A stretch of 7,727 nt of DNA from an uncultured Helicobacter sp. (GTDB lineage Bacteria; Campylobacterota; Campylobacteria; Campylobacterales; Helicobacteraceae): the NCBI GenBank assembly GCA_944325475.1, contig CALVAF010000003.1, forward strand, positions 1 through 7,727, given 5' to 3'. The notes beneath the pieces are model-generated. The model was not told where the DNA came from. It ran no database searches and saw only the letters and a list, made by a program, of their open reading frames with translations. This document shows positions 1 through 5,729 of this stretch, in pieces. The translations under genes and the position numbers were made by a program. Positions within the stretch are counted from its first letter, which is position 1, and every line of letters starts with the position of its first letter.

Positions 1-31
1 TTGGATAATAGAGCCTTTAAATGCGAGGTTA

Positions 32-427
32 GTGACAAAGGATTTGGTGGTTAGCACCAAGCCTTTTTTACAAAAGATTCAAGAGCTAGAGAGATTTGGG
101 CTACACAAAAGCGAAGATTTTCTCCTTTCATTTTTCCCCTTTGCTTATGCGACACCAATTAGTTTAGAAGAGGATAATTTTTGTGGAGAGATATTTTTTG
201 TGTTGGCGTATTTTATCTATCAAGAAAGTGGTGATGAGGAGATTTTGGAGTTTGTCACAGTGGATAAAAATAATATTTTTAATGCCCTAGAAGTTCAAAA
301 TTATATTTTCCCTAAAAGTACTCGAATCGACAATTATTTACATGAGTTTAAAAAGATTATTTTTCAAAAATGCCATAACAGGGAAGTGCAGAATCTCGCA
401 AAGTTACTTTTGGAAAAGATTTCTTGA
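32..427 (+). CDS. Uncharacterised cytoplasmic protein, first gene of the cutA run; 5' end uncertain
   Basis: I do not recognise this protein. From the GTG at 32 it has 131 residues, acidic and aromatic-rich, with no signal peptide, no clear membrane segment and no catalytic motif; it looks like a compact, mostly helical soluble protein. The GTG start is supported by a GAGG three bases upstream (25-28). However, the same frame is open to the left edge (upstream residues read WIIEPLNARLV), so the gene may begin outside the window. Its TGA stop (425-427) is 7 bases before the first ATG of the HdrB-like gene, so the two are almost certainly co-transcribed. The ribosome-binding site of the next gene overlaps this stop, suggesting translational coupling. 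Its function can only be guessed from its operon partners. Confidence 0.7.
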   Translation: MTKDLVVSTKPFLQKIQELERFGLHKSEDFLLSFFPFAYATPISLEEDNFCGEIFFVLAYFIYQESGDEEILEFVTVDKNNIFNALEVQNYIFPKSTRIDNYLHEFKKIIFQKCHNREVQNLAKLLLEKIS

Positions 428-434
428 GGGGGAG

Positions 435-1256
435 ATGATGAAGAGTTATATTTTATTGCAGAATGATTTTTATCCCCAAAGCGCTTTTGTTTTGATAGAG
501 AATTTTAAAAATCTTTGTCATAAGTTAGAAATTCCAATTGCTAAAACTCAAAAAATACCCTGTGAGAATCGGCTTTTACCCTTTGTTAATGAAGTGGGGT
601 ATTATGGTAGGATTTTGAGGGCTTTGATTGAAGCTGGAGGGGAGAATAAAAAACTTTTGGCATGTGATAGTCAGACATTGCTTGGGATTTTAGGTTTTTT
701 TAAAAAATACTATGAGGATTTGGAGTTTAAAGAGCGATTGCTGGAAGATTTTGGCAGAGAAGTGGATATTTTGGAATTAGAGAAAAACTTTGTTTTTGCA
801 CCGGAGGTGATTTTAAAAAACTCTAAAGGATTACAAAAAAAGAGAAGGTGGGAAGGATTTAAGTGTGGGTTTTTGGTTGATAGAGAGTTAGAGCAAATCA
901 TTAAAGAATATTATCTTATTGAGGAATTTGAGAATCTTTTGGGTTTTAAAATGCAAGTTTTTTATAAAGATAGTTATGATTATTTACTCTTTAGTAATAA
1001 AAATTTGGCTTATAAAATGGGTGGTAAGGATTATTATGAAATAATAGATTGTGGGGTAGATTTGATTGTCACACCAAATATTGGGAACTTTGAGCTTTTA
1101 GATAGAAATGCTGATAAAATTAAAAAAGCTTTAGGGCGTGATGATTTGGAGATTCCAATCTTATTTCTTCCTCAAGTGTTTTTAGCCTTGTTTGAAGAGT
1201 GTAGTGCGTCTAGTCTTTTATTTAATAGGCACAATATTGCTCCAAAGATGCTTTAA
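435..1256 (+). CDS. HdrB-like CCG-fold protein lacking the cysteine ligands
   Basis: This 273-residue protein resembles the B subunit of heterodisulfide reductase. Residues 207-256 (GVDLIVTPNIGNFELLD, then PILFLPQVFLALF) match the C-terminal CCG half of HdrB, where a glycine-rich GAD-hydrophobic strand is followed by a CPxC motif and a QLLGLALG-like helix. Here the CPxC position reads PNIGN. The N-terminal half has a related pattern (NEVGYYGRILRALIEAGG, 52-69, then LLACDSQTLLGI) with a single cysteine instead of the CxnCC cluster motif. The noncubane Fe-S sites of HdrB therefore cannot form in the usual way, and the protein is probably a structural or regulatory derivative. ATGs at 435 and 438 are both usable behind the GAGGGGGAG sequence; an in-frame ATG at 342 lies inside the previous gene and was not chosen. 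The stop overlaps the next start (TAATG). The fold assignment is by motif resemblance only. Confidence 0.72.
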   Translation: MMKSYILLQNDFYPQSAFVLIENFKNLCHKLEIPIAKTQKIPCENRLLPFVNEVGYYGRILRALIEAGGENKKLLACDSQTLLGILGFFKKYYEDLEFKERLLEDFGREVDILELEKNFVFAPEVILKNSKGLQKKRRWEGFKCGFLVDRELEQIIKEYYLIEEFENLLGFKMQVFYKDSYDYLLFSNKNLAYKMGGKDYYEIIDCGVDLIVTPNIGNFELLDRNADKIKKALGRDDLEIPILFLPQVFLALFEECSASSLLFNRHNIAPKML

Positions 1257-1540
1257 TGGTTGCGGTTTTAAAGGTTGTTGTCTCACTTATTATTGCGATG
1301 ATTTGGTATCATCTCACTTCCAATCAAGAAACCGCTATTTTCTTTTTTATTCTAATGTTGGTTATCTTTTTTATCCGCCCCATTGCTTATCAAAGCCCCA
1401 CAGAGAGGCAAGAGTATTTGGAAAAATTTCGTAAAGCTAAAGAGCGGCAGATTAGTATCGAGCAGCTTCGTAGGGAAGAGAAGAGAAAGGTTCAAGAAGA
1501 GAAAAATAAGAAGAAATCCAAAGAATCAAAGGAAGAGTAA
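1256..1540 (+). CDS. Small two-helix membrane protein with charged coiled-coil tail
   Basis: This is a 94-residue protein I cannot name. It has two hydrophobic segments, at about 4-18 and 27-42, joined by a short polar loop (HLTSNQETA). An RPIAYQSP turn follows, and then a very charged Lys/Glu-rich tail from about 49 to 94 that should form a helix or coiled coil. The likely arrangement is an inner-membrane hairpin with the basic tail in the cytoplasm. The ATG overlaps the stop of the HdrB-like gene by one base (TAATG) and has no good ribosome-binding site, so translation probably relies on reinitiation. Its own stop overlaps the cutA start in the same way (TAATG). Membrane placement is inferred from hydrophobicity alone. 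Confidence 0.72.
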   Translation: MVAVLKVVVSLIIAMIWYHLTSNQETAIFFFILMLVIFFIRPIAYQSPTERQEYLEKFRKAKERQISIEQLRREEKRKVQEEKNKKKSKESKEE

Positions 1541-1857
1541 TGTCTTTAGTACTATTGCAAACGACTACAACAGAAGAGAATGCGGAGGTTTTGATTGCTT
1601 GTGGTTTGCAGAGTGGATTGGTTTCTTGTGTGCAGAAGATGGCAATAGAGAGCTGTTATTTTTGGGAAAATGAGCTAAAAAGAGACAAAGAGATTTTGCT
1701 GACTTTCAAAGTCAATCAAAGTGATTTTAAAAAGCTAGAATCAGAGATTTTAAAAAAGCATGTTTATGAGATTCCAGAGATTGTGAGGATTGGTTTGGAT
1801 TATGTTTTAGAGGAATATGAGAAGTGGCATAATGGGGTAATAAAAGCCCAAAAATGA
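1540..1857 (+). CDS. cutA: CutA-type divalent cation tolerance protein
   Basis: At 105 residues this has the usual CutA size. Family signatures are visible in order: an N-terminal beta strand MSLVLLQTT, the A-x-x-LIACGLQSGLVSC segment with the conserved cysteine at 30, the S-C-Y-F-W stretch at 38-42 (family SxYxWxG), EILLTFKV near 51, and HVYEIPEI at 74-81, the strongest CutA hallmark. CutA proteins are ferredoxin-like-fold trimers that were named for copper tolerance in E. coli; their real cellular role is unclear, so a metal function here is only family-based. An AAAGGA ribosome-binding site (1528-1533) lies six bases before the ATG, which overlaps the preceding stop by one base. The gene closes the + strand run, and a terminator hairpin covers its last codons. 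Confidence 0.93.
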   Translation: MSLVLLQTTTTEENAEVLIACGLQSGLVSCVQKMAIESCYFWENELKRDKEILLTFKVNQSDFKKLESEILKKHVYEIPEIVRIGLDYVLEEYEKWHNGVIKAQK

Positions 1858-1863
1858 GGGCTT
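1844..1863. terminator. Convergent, probably bidirectional terminator between cutA and the YdcH-like gene
   Basis: AAGCCC (1844-1849) and GGGCTT (1858-1863) form a 6-bp stem with an 8-base loop that contains the cutA stop codon. On the + strand it is followed by CAAGTTTATTTTT; on the - strand by TTATTA directly after GGGCTT. With convergent genes only 11 bases apart, one hairpin serving both directions is the simplest reading. The stem is short, so efficiency may be modest. Confidence 0.6.
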
Positions 1864-1868
1864 CAAGT

Positions 1869-2093
1869 TTATTTTTCCCTTTCTTTATATTCCTTAATCA
1901 TCGCTAAAGCTTCATCTTTTAAGTTAAGTTTTTTCTTTTTTAATTCGCTCAATTCTATGTCTGTGGCGTGTTCTCTACCTTCGCTAATATTTTGAATCTT
2001 TTGGTTTAGCTCATAAAAAAAAAAAAAAATCTTTGCAAAATGTGCATTTTCTTGTTTAAGTGCCGTAATCTGGTCTCTGTATTCGTGTAGCAT
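1869..2093 (-). CDS. YdcH/DUF465-family small protein with a T15-encoded phenylalanine run
   Basis: This 74-residue protein opens with MLHEYRDQITALKQENAHF and continues with EHATDIELSELKKKKLNLKDE, the typical two-helix coiled-coil pattern of the YdcH (DUF465) family, small cytoplasmic proteins of unknown function. The family normally reads roughly HFAKIFDEHNEL between the two helices. Here it reads HFAKIFFFFYEL, because the coding strand has 15 consecutive T bases (A on the + strand, 2015-2029). Length and frame are kept, so the DxHN-like polar motif is replaced rather than shifted. This is either a base-calling or assembly problem, or a real change in a slippage-prone tract. The start is firm: AAGGAG lies five to six bases before the ATG. 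It has its own candidate promoter in the gap to argJ. Confidence 0.82.
   Translation of the reverse strand: MLHEYRDQITALKQENAHFAKIFFFFYELNQKIQNISEGREHATDIELSELKKKKLNLKDEALAMIKEYKEREK
2015..2029. repeat. Homopolymer A15 (T15 in coding sense) inside the YdcH-like gene
   Basis: Fifteen uninterrupted A bases on the + strand, flanked by T on both sides. It is the longest homopolymer in the window and lies within a coding region. Gain or loss of one or two bases would frameshift the 74-residue protein near its middle. Tracts of this kind are used for phase variation in Helicobacter, but they are also common sites of sequencing error. Confidence 0.95.
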
Positions 2094-2117
2094 TCTCTCT
2101 CCTTAAAATAAAATGGT

Positions 2118-2148
2118 ATTATAAATAAAGTTGCCTTAAAATTATCAA
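2118..2148 (-). promoter_or_regulatory. Candidate sigma-70-type promoter of the YdcH-like gene
   Basis: On the - strand a perfect TATAAT (2123-2118) lies about 24 bases upstream of the start codon. A TTGATA box (2148-2143) sits 19 bases farther upstream, slightly more than the ideal spacing. The predicted transcript would start near 2111 with a very short leader. Confidence 0.5.
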
Positions 2149-2165
2149 TTCTTAAAGTGATTCTT

Positions 2166-3356
2166 TTAAGTGCGGTAATCTGCATTAATCCTTACATATT
2201 CATAGCCCAAATCGCACCCATAAGCGACAAAATTTTCTTCTCCTAAGCCAATGTTGCAGGAAATTTTAAATGAATCTTGTTTTAAAACTCTTGCCGCCTT
2301 TTCTTCATTGAGGCTATCAAAATAGATTTCACCTTTGTGATACACACAGACATCGCCAAAGTAAATTTCTAAGGTTTTAGAATCGCATTCAATTCCACTT
2401 GCACCGATAGTTGAGGCGATTCTACCCCAGTTTGGGTCGCACCCAAAAAGTGCGGTTTTGACAAGAGGTGATTGACTAAGGGCTTTAGCGCAGATTTCAG
2501 CCTCTCTCTGTGTTTTAGCGCCCTTTACCTCAAAAGCCACAAGTTTCGTAGCACCCTCTCCATCACAGACAATGTCAGTTGCAAGTTTATGCATTATTTT
2601 TTCTAATGCAAAGAGAAAGGCTTCCTTATCATAATTGCCACTTTTTTGGTTACTAAGTAGTAAAATCGTATCATTTGTCGAGGTGTCGCCATCAACGCTA
2701 ATAGCATTAAAGGTGGTTTTTGTAGCTTGAATTAGTAGCGGACGCATATCTTCTTTGGGGATAGCTGCATCAGTGGTGATGAAACAAAGCATGGTGGCTA
2801 AAGTAGGGTTAATCATTCCAGCGCCTTTGCAAATCGCACCAATTTTGAAACTTCTTGTGTCATCTAAAAAAACCTCAAAAGCAATGGTTTTATTAAATCG
2901 GTCCGTTGTCATAATGGCTTTAGAGGCGTTTTGGTTATTTTTTGATTCTAGATTAAATTGCTTAAAAGCTTGAATGATTTTTTCTTTTGGGAGCTGCACG
3001 CCGATGGTCCCAGTTGAACTCATTATGGGATTAGTAATATGGGGAAAGGCTTCTTGTAGTTTTGTTAGGATTTCCTTGATATTTCTAACTCCCTCATCGC
3101 CAGTTAGAGCATTGGCATTTTTGGAATTAATCAAAATAAAATTGGTTTTAAAATTTTCTGCATACTCTTTATAATGCACAATAGGAGCGGCATAAAATTT
3201 GTTTTGTGTGAAAATAGCCTCCACCTCACATAAAGAATCCGCATAAATAAAAGCAACATCAGGCTGTAAATTAGGCTTCAATCCTGCACTCACTCCATCA
3301 CAATAAAAGCCATTAGGCGCACAAACTCCATTTTCAATAGGAAAAAGATTAAACAT
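2166..3356 (-). CDS. argJ: ArgJ: bifunctional glutamate N-acetyltransferase / ornithine acetyltransferase
   Basis: ArgJ moves the acetyl group from N-acetylornithine to glutamate, recycling acetate in cytoplasmic arginine synthesis; some members also use acetyl-CoA. The 396 residues match the family length. The self-cleavage site is intact: KGAGMINPTLATML (177-190), where the chain is normally cut between Ala187 and Thr188 and the new N-terminal Thr acts as nucleophile. STGTIG (114-119) gives the oxyanion-hole residues, VDGDTSTND is at 221-229, and the protein ends in the canonical NADYRT. The ATG overlaps the kchA stop by 8 bases and has an AGGAG seven to eight bases upstream, so it is probably translated from the rpmB-kchA transcript. 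Whether it is bi- or monofunctional cannot be read from the sequence. H. pylori is an arginine auxotroph, so this gene argues against a gastric pylori-like genome. Confidence 0.96.
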   Translation of the reverse strand: MFNLFPIENGVCAPNGFYCDGVSAGLKPNLQPDVAFIYADSLCEVEAIFTQNKFYAAPIVHYKEYAENFKTNFILINSKNANALTGDEGVRNIKEILTKLQEAFPHITNPIMSSTGTIGVQLPKEKIIQAFKQFNLESKNNQNASKAIMTTDRFNKTIAFEVFLDDTRSFKIGAICKGAGMINPTLATMLCFITTDAAIPKEDMRPLLIQATKTTFNAISVDGDTSTNDTILLLSNQKSGNYDKEAFLFALEKIMHKLATDIVCDGEGATKLVAFEVKGAKTQREAEICAKALSQSPLVKTALFGCDPNWGRIASTIGASGIECDSKTLEIYFGDVCVYHKGEIYFDSLNEEKAARVLKQDSFKISCNIGLGEENFVAYGCDLGYEYVRINADYRT

Positions 3357-4479
3357 ATTTTAACTCCTCTGGTTTGTCTTTTTTAGAGACTAATTGCTTG
3401 GTTAAACGTATGCCATGGGAAGTCCCGATGACAAGAAGTTTGCATTCGCTTGTAACGAGTGTGTCGCCATTTGGCATAGAGATAAACTTCCCATCTTTTT
3501 GTGTGATACCAACTACAGAAGTTTGCGTGATTTCCCGCAAATGAGATTCTTTGAGCTTTTTTAATACAAGCCATGAATAGCGTGGAACTATGATTTCTTC
3601 TAAATCAAGTGGCGTGTCTTTTTGATAAGCAAAACGTTCCAGTAGATTCTCCATATCTGGACGTGTTGCCATGGCATTAACTCTTTGGGCAAAGAGTTTT
3701 GAAGGCGAAACAACGCAGTCTGCACCGAGTTTTTTGAGCTTTTCTTCTTCTTCATTATTGTTGGCATTAGCAATGATAAAGTAAGGCTTTCTGCCTAATT
3801 CTTTTTCATAAAGCCTTACAGAGACTATTTGTGCGATATTATCAGCGATATTGCTAGAGAGCGCAATCACGCCTCTTGCGCTTGATAAATGGCATTTTAG
3901 CATTGCAATTTCCTCTAAGGGATCTTCATTGATAAAGAAGGGATATCGGTATTTGAGTGCGATGTCCTCTAGGGATTGGTTGCTATCGACTACGACAAAG
4001 GGAATATGGGCTTCTCTAAATTGCTTGGAGAGTTGGATTGTGTATTCGTTGTGATAGCAAATGATGAAATGATTCTTAAGACGTGCGATTTTATAAATCA
4101 TGCTCCGCTCCTTGATGACTGAAATGAGTTTTCCTCTGTTTAAAATATCGATTATACCAATGACGCAAAAGCTCAAAACAGCAGAACCAGCAAGCATTAC
4201 AATAGCAGTATAAATAATGCTTAGGGCATCAAATTCTTTCTCTTTTAAAGCACCAAAGCCAGTTGTGGTAAAAGTATAGGAGCTTTGAAAAAAGGCTTCA
4301 ATGAGTGTGTAATCGGTAATAACAATATAGCCAAGTGTGCTAAGTAATAACCCTAAGAAAAGTAAAATAAAAGGGAGTCGGAAGGGTTTTAGTTGTTCAT
4401 AAAGCAAGCCAGATAAATCAACATCGGGCTTTTGAGTGCCTTCCCAATGGAGAAGCTTTTTGAGTTTGGTAAAAGCCAC
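3349..4479 (-). CDS. kchA: KchA-type potassium channel: two-helix pore plus RCK (TrkA-N/TrkA-C) regulatory domain
   Basis: This 376-residue protein has the MthK-like plan: membrane helix 1 at about 34-54, pore helix and selectivity filter at 57-76, membrane helix 2 at about 85-113, RCK_N domain at about 134-275 and RCK_C at about 290-360. The filter is TTTGFG (71-76), a GFG variant of the usual GYG. The Rossmann glycine motif is missing: the first RCK strand reads FIICYHNEYTIQL (138-150) where GxGxxG is expected, so NAD(H) binding in the classical way is doubtful, although the second strand ends in FVVVD. It resembles H. pylori HpKchA, also beside ribosomal protein L28 as I recall. The start is GTG with an AGGA seven bases upstream, buried in a hairpin. 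A second strong ribosome-binding site precedes Met127. The 3' end overlaps argJ. Confidence 0.92.
   Translation of the reverse strand: MAFTKLKKLLHWEGTQKPDVDLSGLLYEQLKPFRLPFILLFLGLLLSTLGYIVITDYTLIEAFFQSSYTFTTTGFGALKEKEFDALSIIYTAIVMLAGSAVLSFCVIGIIDILNRGKLISVIKERSMIYKIARLKNHFIICYHNEYTIQLSKQFREAHIPFVVVDSNQSLEDIALKYRYPFFINEDPLEEIAMLKCHLSSARGVIALSSNIADNIAQIVSVRLYEKELGRKPYFIIANANNNEEEEKLKKLGADCVVSPSKLFAQRVNAMATRPDMENLLERFAYQKDTPLDLEEIIVPRYSWLVLKKLKESHLREITQTSVVGITQKDGKFISMPNGDTLVTSECKLLVIGTSHGIRLTKQLVSKKDKPEELKYV
4099..4113 (-). promoter_or_regulatory. Internal ribosome-binding site and ATG (Met127) inside kchA
   Basis: On the - strand AAGGAG (4113-4108) is followed by a 6-base spacer (CGGAGC) and the in-frame ATG of Met127 (4101-4099). 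This is the best-matched ribosome-binding site of any start in the gene and falls between the second membrane helix and the RCK domain. Starting here would give a soluble RCK protein of 250 residues. In the archaeal channel MthK an internal start at the same architectural position supplies soluble RCK subunits for the gating ring. Its use here is inference. Confidence 0.55.
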
Positions 4480-4481
4480 TG

Positions 4482-4504
4482 CTTAATCCTGAATAAGGAT
4501 TAAG
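4482..4504 (-). promoter_or_regulatory. 9-bp hairpin spanning the rpmB stop and hiding the kchA ribosome-binding site
   Basis: On the - strand CTTAATCCT (4504-4496) and AGGATTAAG (4490-4482) are perfect complements around a 5-base loop TATTC. The 5' arm contains the rpmB TAA stop (4502-4500) and the 3' arm contains the AGGA that serves the kchA GTG. No U-run follows, so it is not a standard terminator. It fits a translational-coupling element: a ribosome finishing L28 would open the stem and expose the kchA site. Confidence 0.6.
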
Positions 4505-4688
4505 AGCGTTTTTTCATCGTGCGTAGGGTAGAAGCAGCGATTCTGACCTTTGCAGTCGTTCCATCTTCTAATTTGATTCTAACTACCCTTAAATTAGGTA
4601 GAGAGCGTTTTTTTGTTTTATTATTTGCGTGGCTCACATTGTTTCCAACCATTGGACCTTTTCCGCTAAAAACACATCTTCTTGCCAT
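4500..4688 (-). CDS. rpmB: Large-subunit ribosomal protein bL28
   Basis: The 62-residue basic protein starts MARRCVFSGKGPMVGNNVSH, the standard bL28 opening, and continues with KTKKRSLPNLRVVRI and a C-terminal LRTMKKRS. The length is normal for the family. It binds 23S rRNA in the 50S subunit. The N-terminal region has a single cysteine (Cys5), so this is not the zinc-binding four-cysteine version. A TAAGGA ribosome-binding site lies six bases before the ATG, and an extended -10 promoter lies farther upstream. It is first in a run with kchA, whose GTG is 20 bases beyond the stop. L28 level may therefore influence synthesis of the channel and of ArgJ. Confidence 0.97.
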   Translation of the reverse strand: MARRCVFSGKGPMVGNNVSHANNKTKKRSLPNLRVVRIKLEDGTTAKVRIAASTLRTMKKRS

Positions 4689-4726
4689 TTTTAATCCTTA
4701 AAATTTTTAGATAAAATAAACCAAAC

Positions 4727-4735
4727 ATTCTAGCA
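4727..4735 (-). promoter_or_regulatory. Extended -10 promoter of rpmB-kchA-argJ
   Basis: On the - strand TGCTAGAAT (4735-4727) is an extended -10 element (TGn plus TAGAAT) about 39 bases before the rpmB ATG. The predicted start is near 4720 in an AT-rich leader. No good -35 hexamer is visible, as is common in epsilonproteobacteria. Confidence 0.5.
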
Positions 4736-4772
4736 GAATCTTTGTAAAATGAACTTTAAAATTCATAGATTC

Positions 4773-5729
4773 TTACAATCTTTTTTTGATTTCTTGCACG
4801 ATGTGGAATCCGTGATTGAGTGCAGCTGCGATAGAACCGCCGTTTTTATATAAAATATCTCCGGCGATATAGACTTTATCAATTGAGCTTTGATGGTTTT
4901 CATCGATGAGTGGGACGCCGTTTTCATCAAGTTTGAGATTGCATTTTTTAAGAAAATCAATGGGTGCCATTCCGCCAATGGCATAGATGATTCTATCAAA
5001 AGTCTCACTTGTGCCATCGGTGAAATTCACTTTTGGTTTGCCATTGTCATCTTCAAGATTAGCAATGTCAATCCCAAGTTTGGGAGTGATTTTGCCTGCT
5101 TTGAAGCAAGAATCTAAATTGTCTTTGTTGGTATCGTTGATTCTAGCAAACTCTGTGCGTCTATAATTAAGCGTTACAGGGTTAGTCTCACTTAGCACAC
5201 AGGCGTATTCTACTGCTGAGTTTCCTCCGCCAACAACGAGAATTTTCTCGCCATTATTGCAGCTATTGGCATTAAAATTCACCACATTTCTAATGGAGCT
5301 TGGAATCGGATAGGAGGGTTTGTTGGGTTGCCCCATTTTGCCAATAGAAATAACGATAAATTTGGCTTTGATGGAAGTGTTTTGTGTGGTGTGAATCACG
5401 AAATAATCTTTTTCCTTACTAATGGATTCTACTTCAGTTTGAAATTGCGCTTCAAAGGCGTTTTTGGAAATAATTTTATCAAACAAATCCAGCGTGCTTT
5501 CTTTGGTTCCATCACAGAAATAAATATTTCCATCAAGCTCTATCTTTTGTCCTTTGTAGTCTTTATCGACGCGTTTTTTATCTTTGTAAAATTTGCGAAT
5601 AGTTGTAGAGTGATTCTCGCCTTTTTCAAACAAAATTACATCTTTGATTCCTAGCATCATAGATTCCACTGCCGAAGCGATTCCGCCCGGTCCTCCGCCA
5701 ATAATTGCAATCTCATAAATTTCTTTCAT
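4773..5729 (-). CDS. fqrB: FqrB-type NADPH:flavodoxin/quinone oxidoreductase (thioredoxin-reductase-like flavoprotein)
   Basis: This 318-residue protein has the fold plan of low-molecular-weight thioredoxin reductase: an N-terminal FAD Rossmann motif IIGGGPGG (9-16), an NADPH motif VVGGGNSAVE (165-174) with the YRR (189-191) that contacts the 2'-phosphate, and the second FAD motif VYIAGDI (286-292). The redox-active CxxC of thioredoxin reductase is absent; its five cysteines (72, 157, 177, 208, 263) are all far apart. It therefore should not reduce thioredoxin. It closely resembles the H. pylori HP1164 / C. jejuni Cj0559 group, characterised as flavodoxin:quinone reductase FqrB, which links pyruvate oxidation through flavodoxin to NADPH. 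The ATG overlaps the ccoS stop (ATGA) with AAGGA six bases upstream. A weak AT-rich inverted repeat at 4750-4767 (ATGAA / TTCAT) followed by TTTT may end the transcript. Confidence 0.9.
   Translation of the reverse strand: MKEIYEIAIIGGGPGGIASAVESMMLGIKDVILFEKGENHSTTIRKFYKDKKRVDKDYKGQKIELDGNIYFCDGTKESTLDLFDKIISKNAFEAQFQTEVESISKEKDYFVIHTTQNTSIKAKFIVISIGKMGQPNKPSYPIPSSIRNVVNFNANSCNNGEKILVVGGGNSAVEYACVLSETNPVTLNYRRTEFARINDTNKDNLDSCFKAGKITPKLGIDIANLEDDNGKPKVNFTDGTSETFDRIIYAIGGMAPIDFLKKCNLKLDENGVPLIDENHQSSIDKVYIAGDILYKNGGSIAAALNHGFHIVQEIKKRL

Noticed and set aside
1..54. Frame-1 reading LDNRAFKCEVSDKGFGG then stop, possibly the tail of an upstream gene
   Set aside because: Only 17 codons are visible and the competing frame 2 is open as well. 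It cannot be told from chance, so it is mentioned but not annotated.
342..434. Longer start for the HdrB-like protein at the ATG at 342
   Set aside because: It would overlap the first gene by 86 bases and has no ribosome-binding site, whereas the ATGs at 435/438 follow GAGGGGGAG and give a protein beginning MMKSYILL.
2055..2182. Near-identical 18-base direct repeat (17 of 18) at 2055-2072 and 2165-2182, 110 bases apart
   Set aside because: One copy encodes the conserved ITALK region of the YdcH-like protein and the other the conserved ADYRT end of ArgJ, in different frames. Both are explained by protein conservation, so coincidence is likelier than duplication or an att site.
4750..4767. AT-rich inverted repeat behind fqrB as a terminator
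   Set aside because: Only five clean pairs, all but one A-U, plus a short T run; it also overlaps the rpmB promoter region. It is mentioned under fqrB rather than called as a feature.
5328..5654. Long + strand open frame of 108 codons opposite fqrB
   Set aside because: It lies wholly antisense to a well-supported flavoprotein, lacks a ribosome-binding site and has no recognisable motif. The other antisense frames were dismissed on the same grounds.
4773..5729. Annotation of the flavoprotein as thioredoxin reductase (trxB)
   Set aside because: No CxxC anywhere; the nearest cysteines are 20 or more residues apart. The FqrB group fits better.
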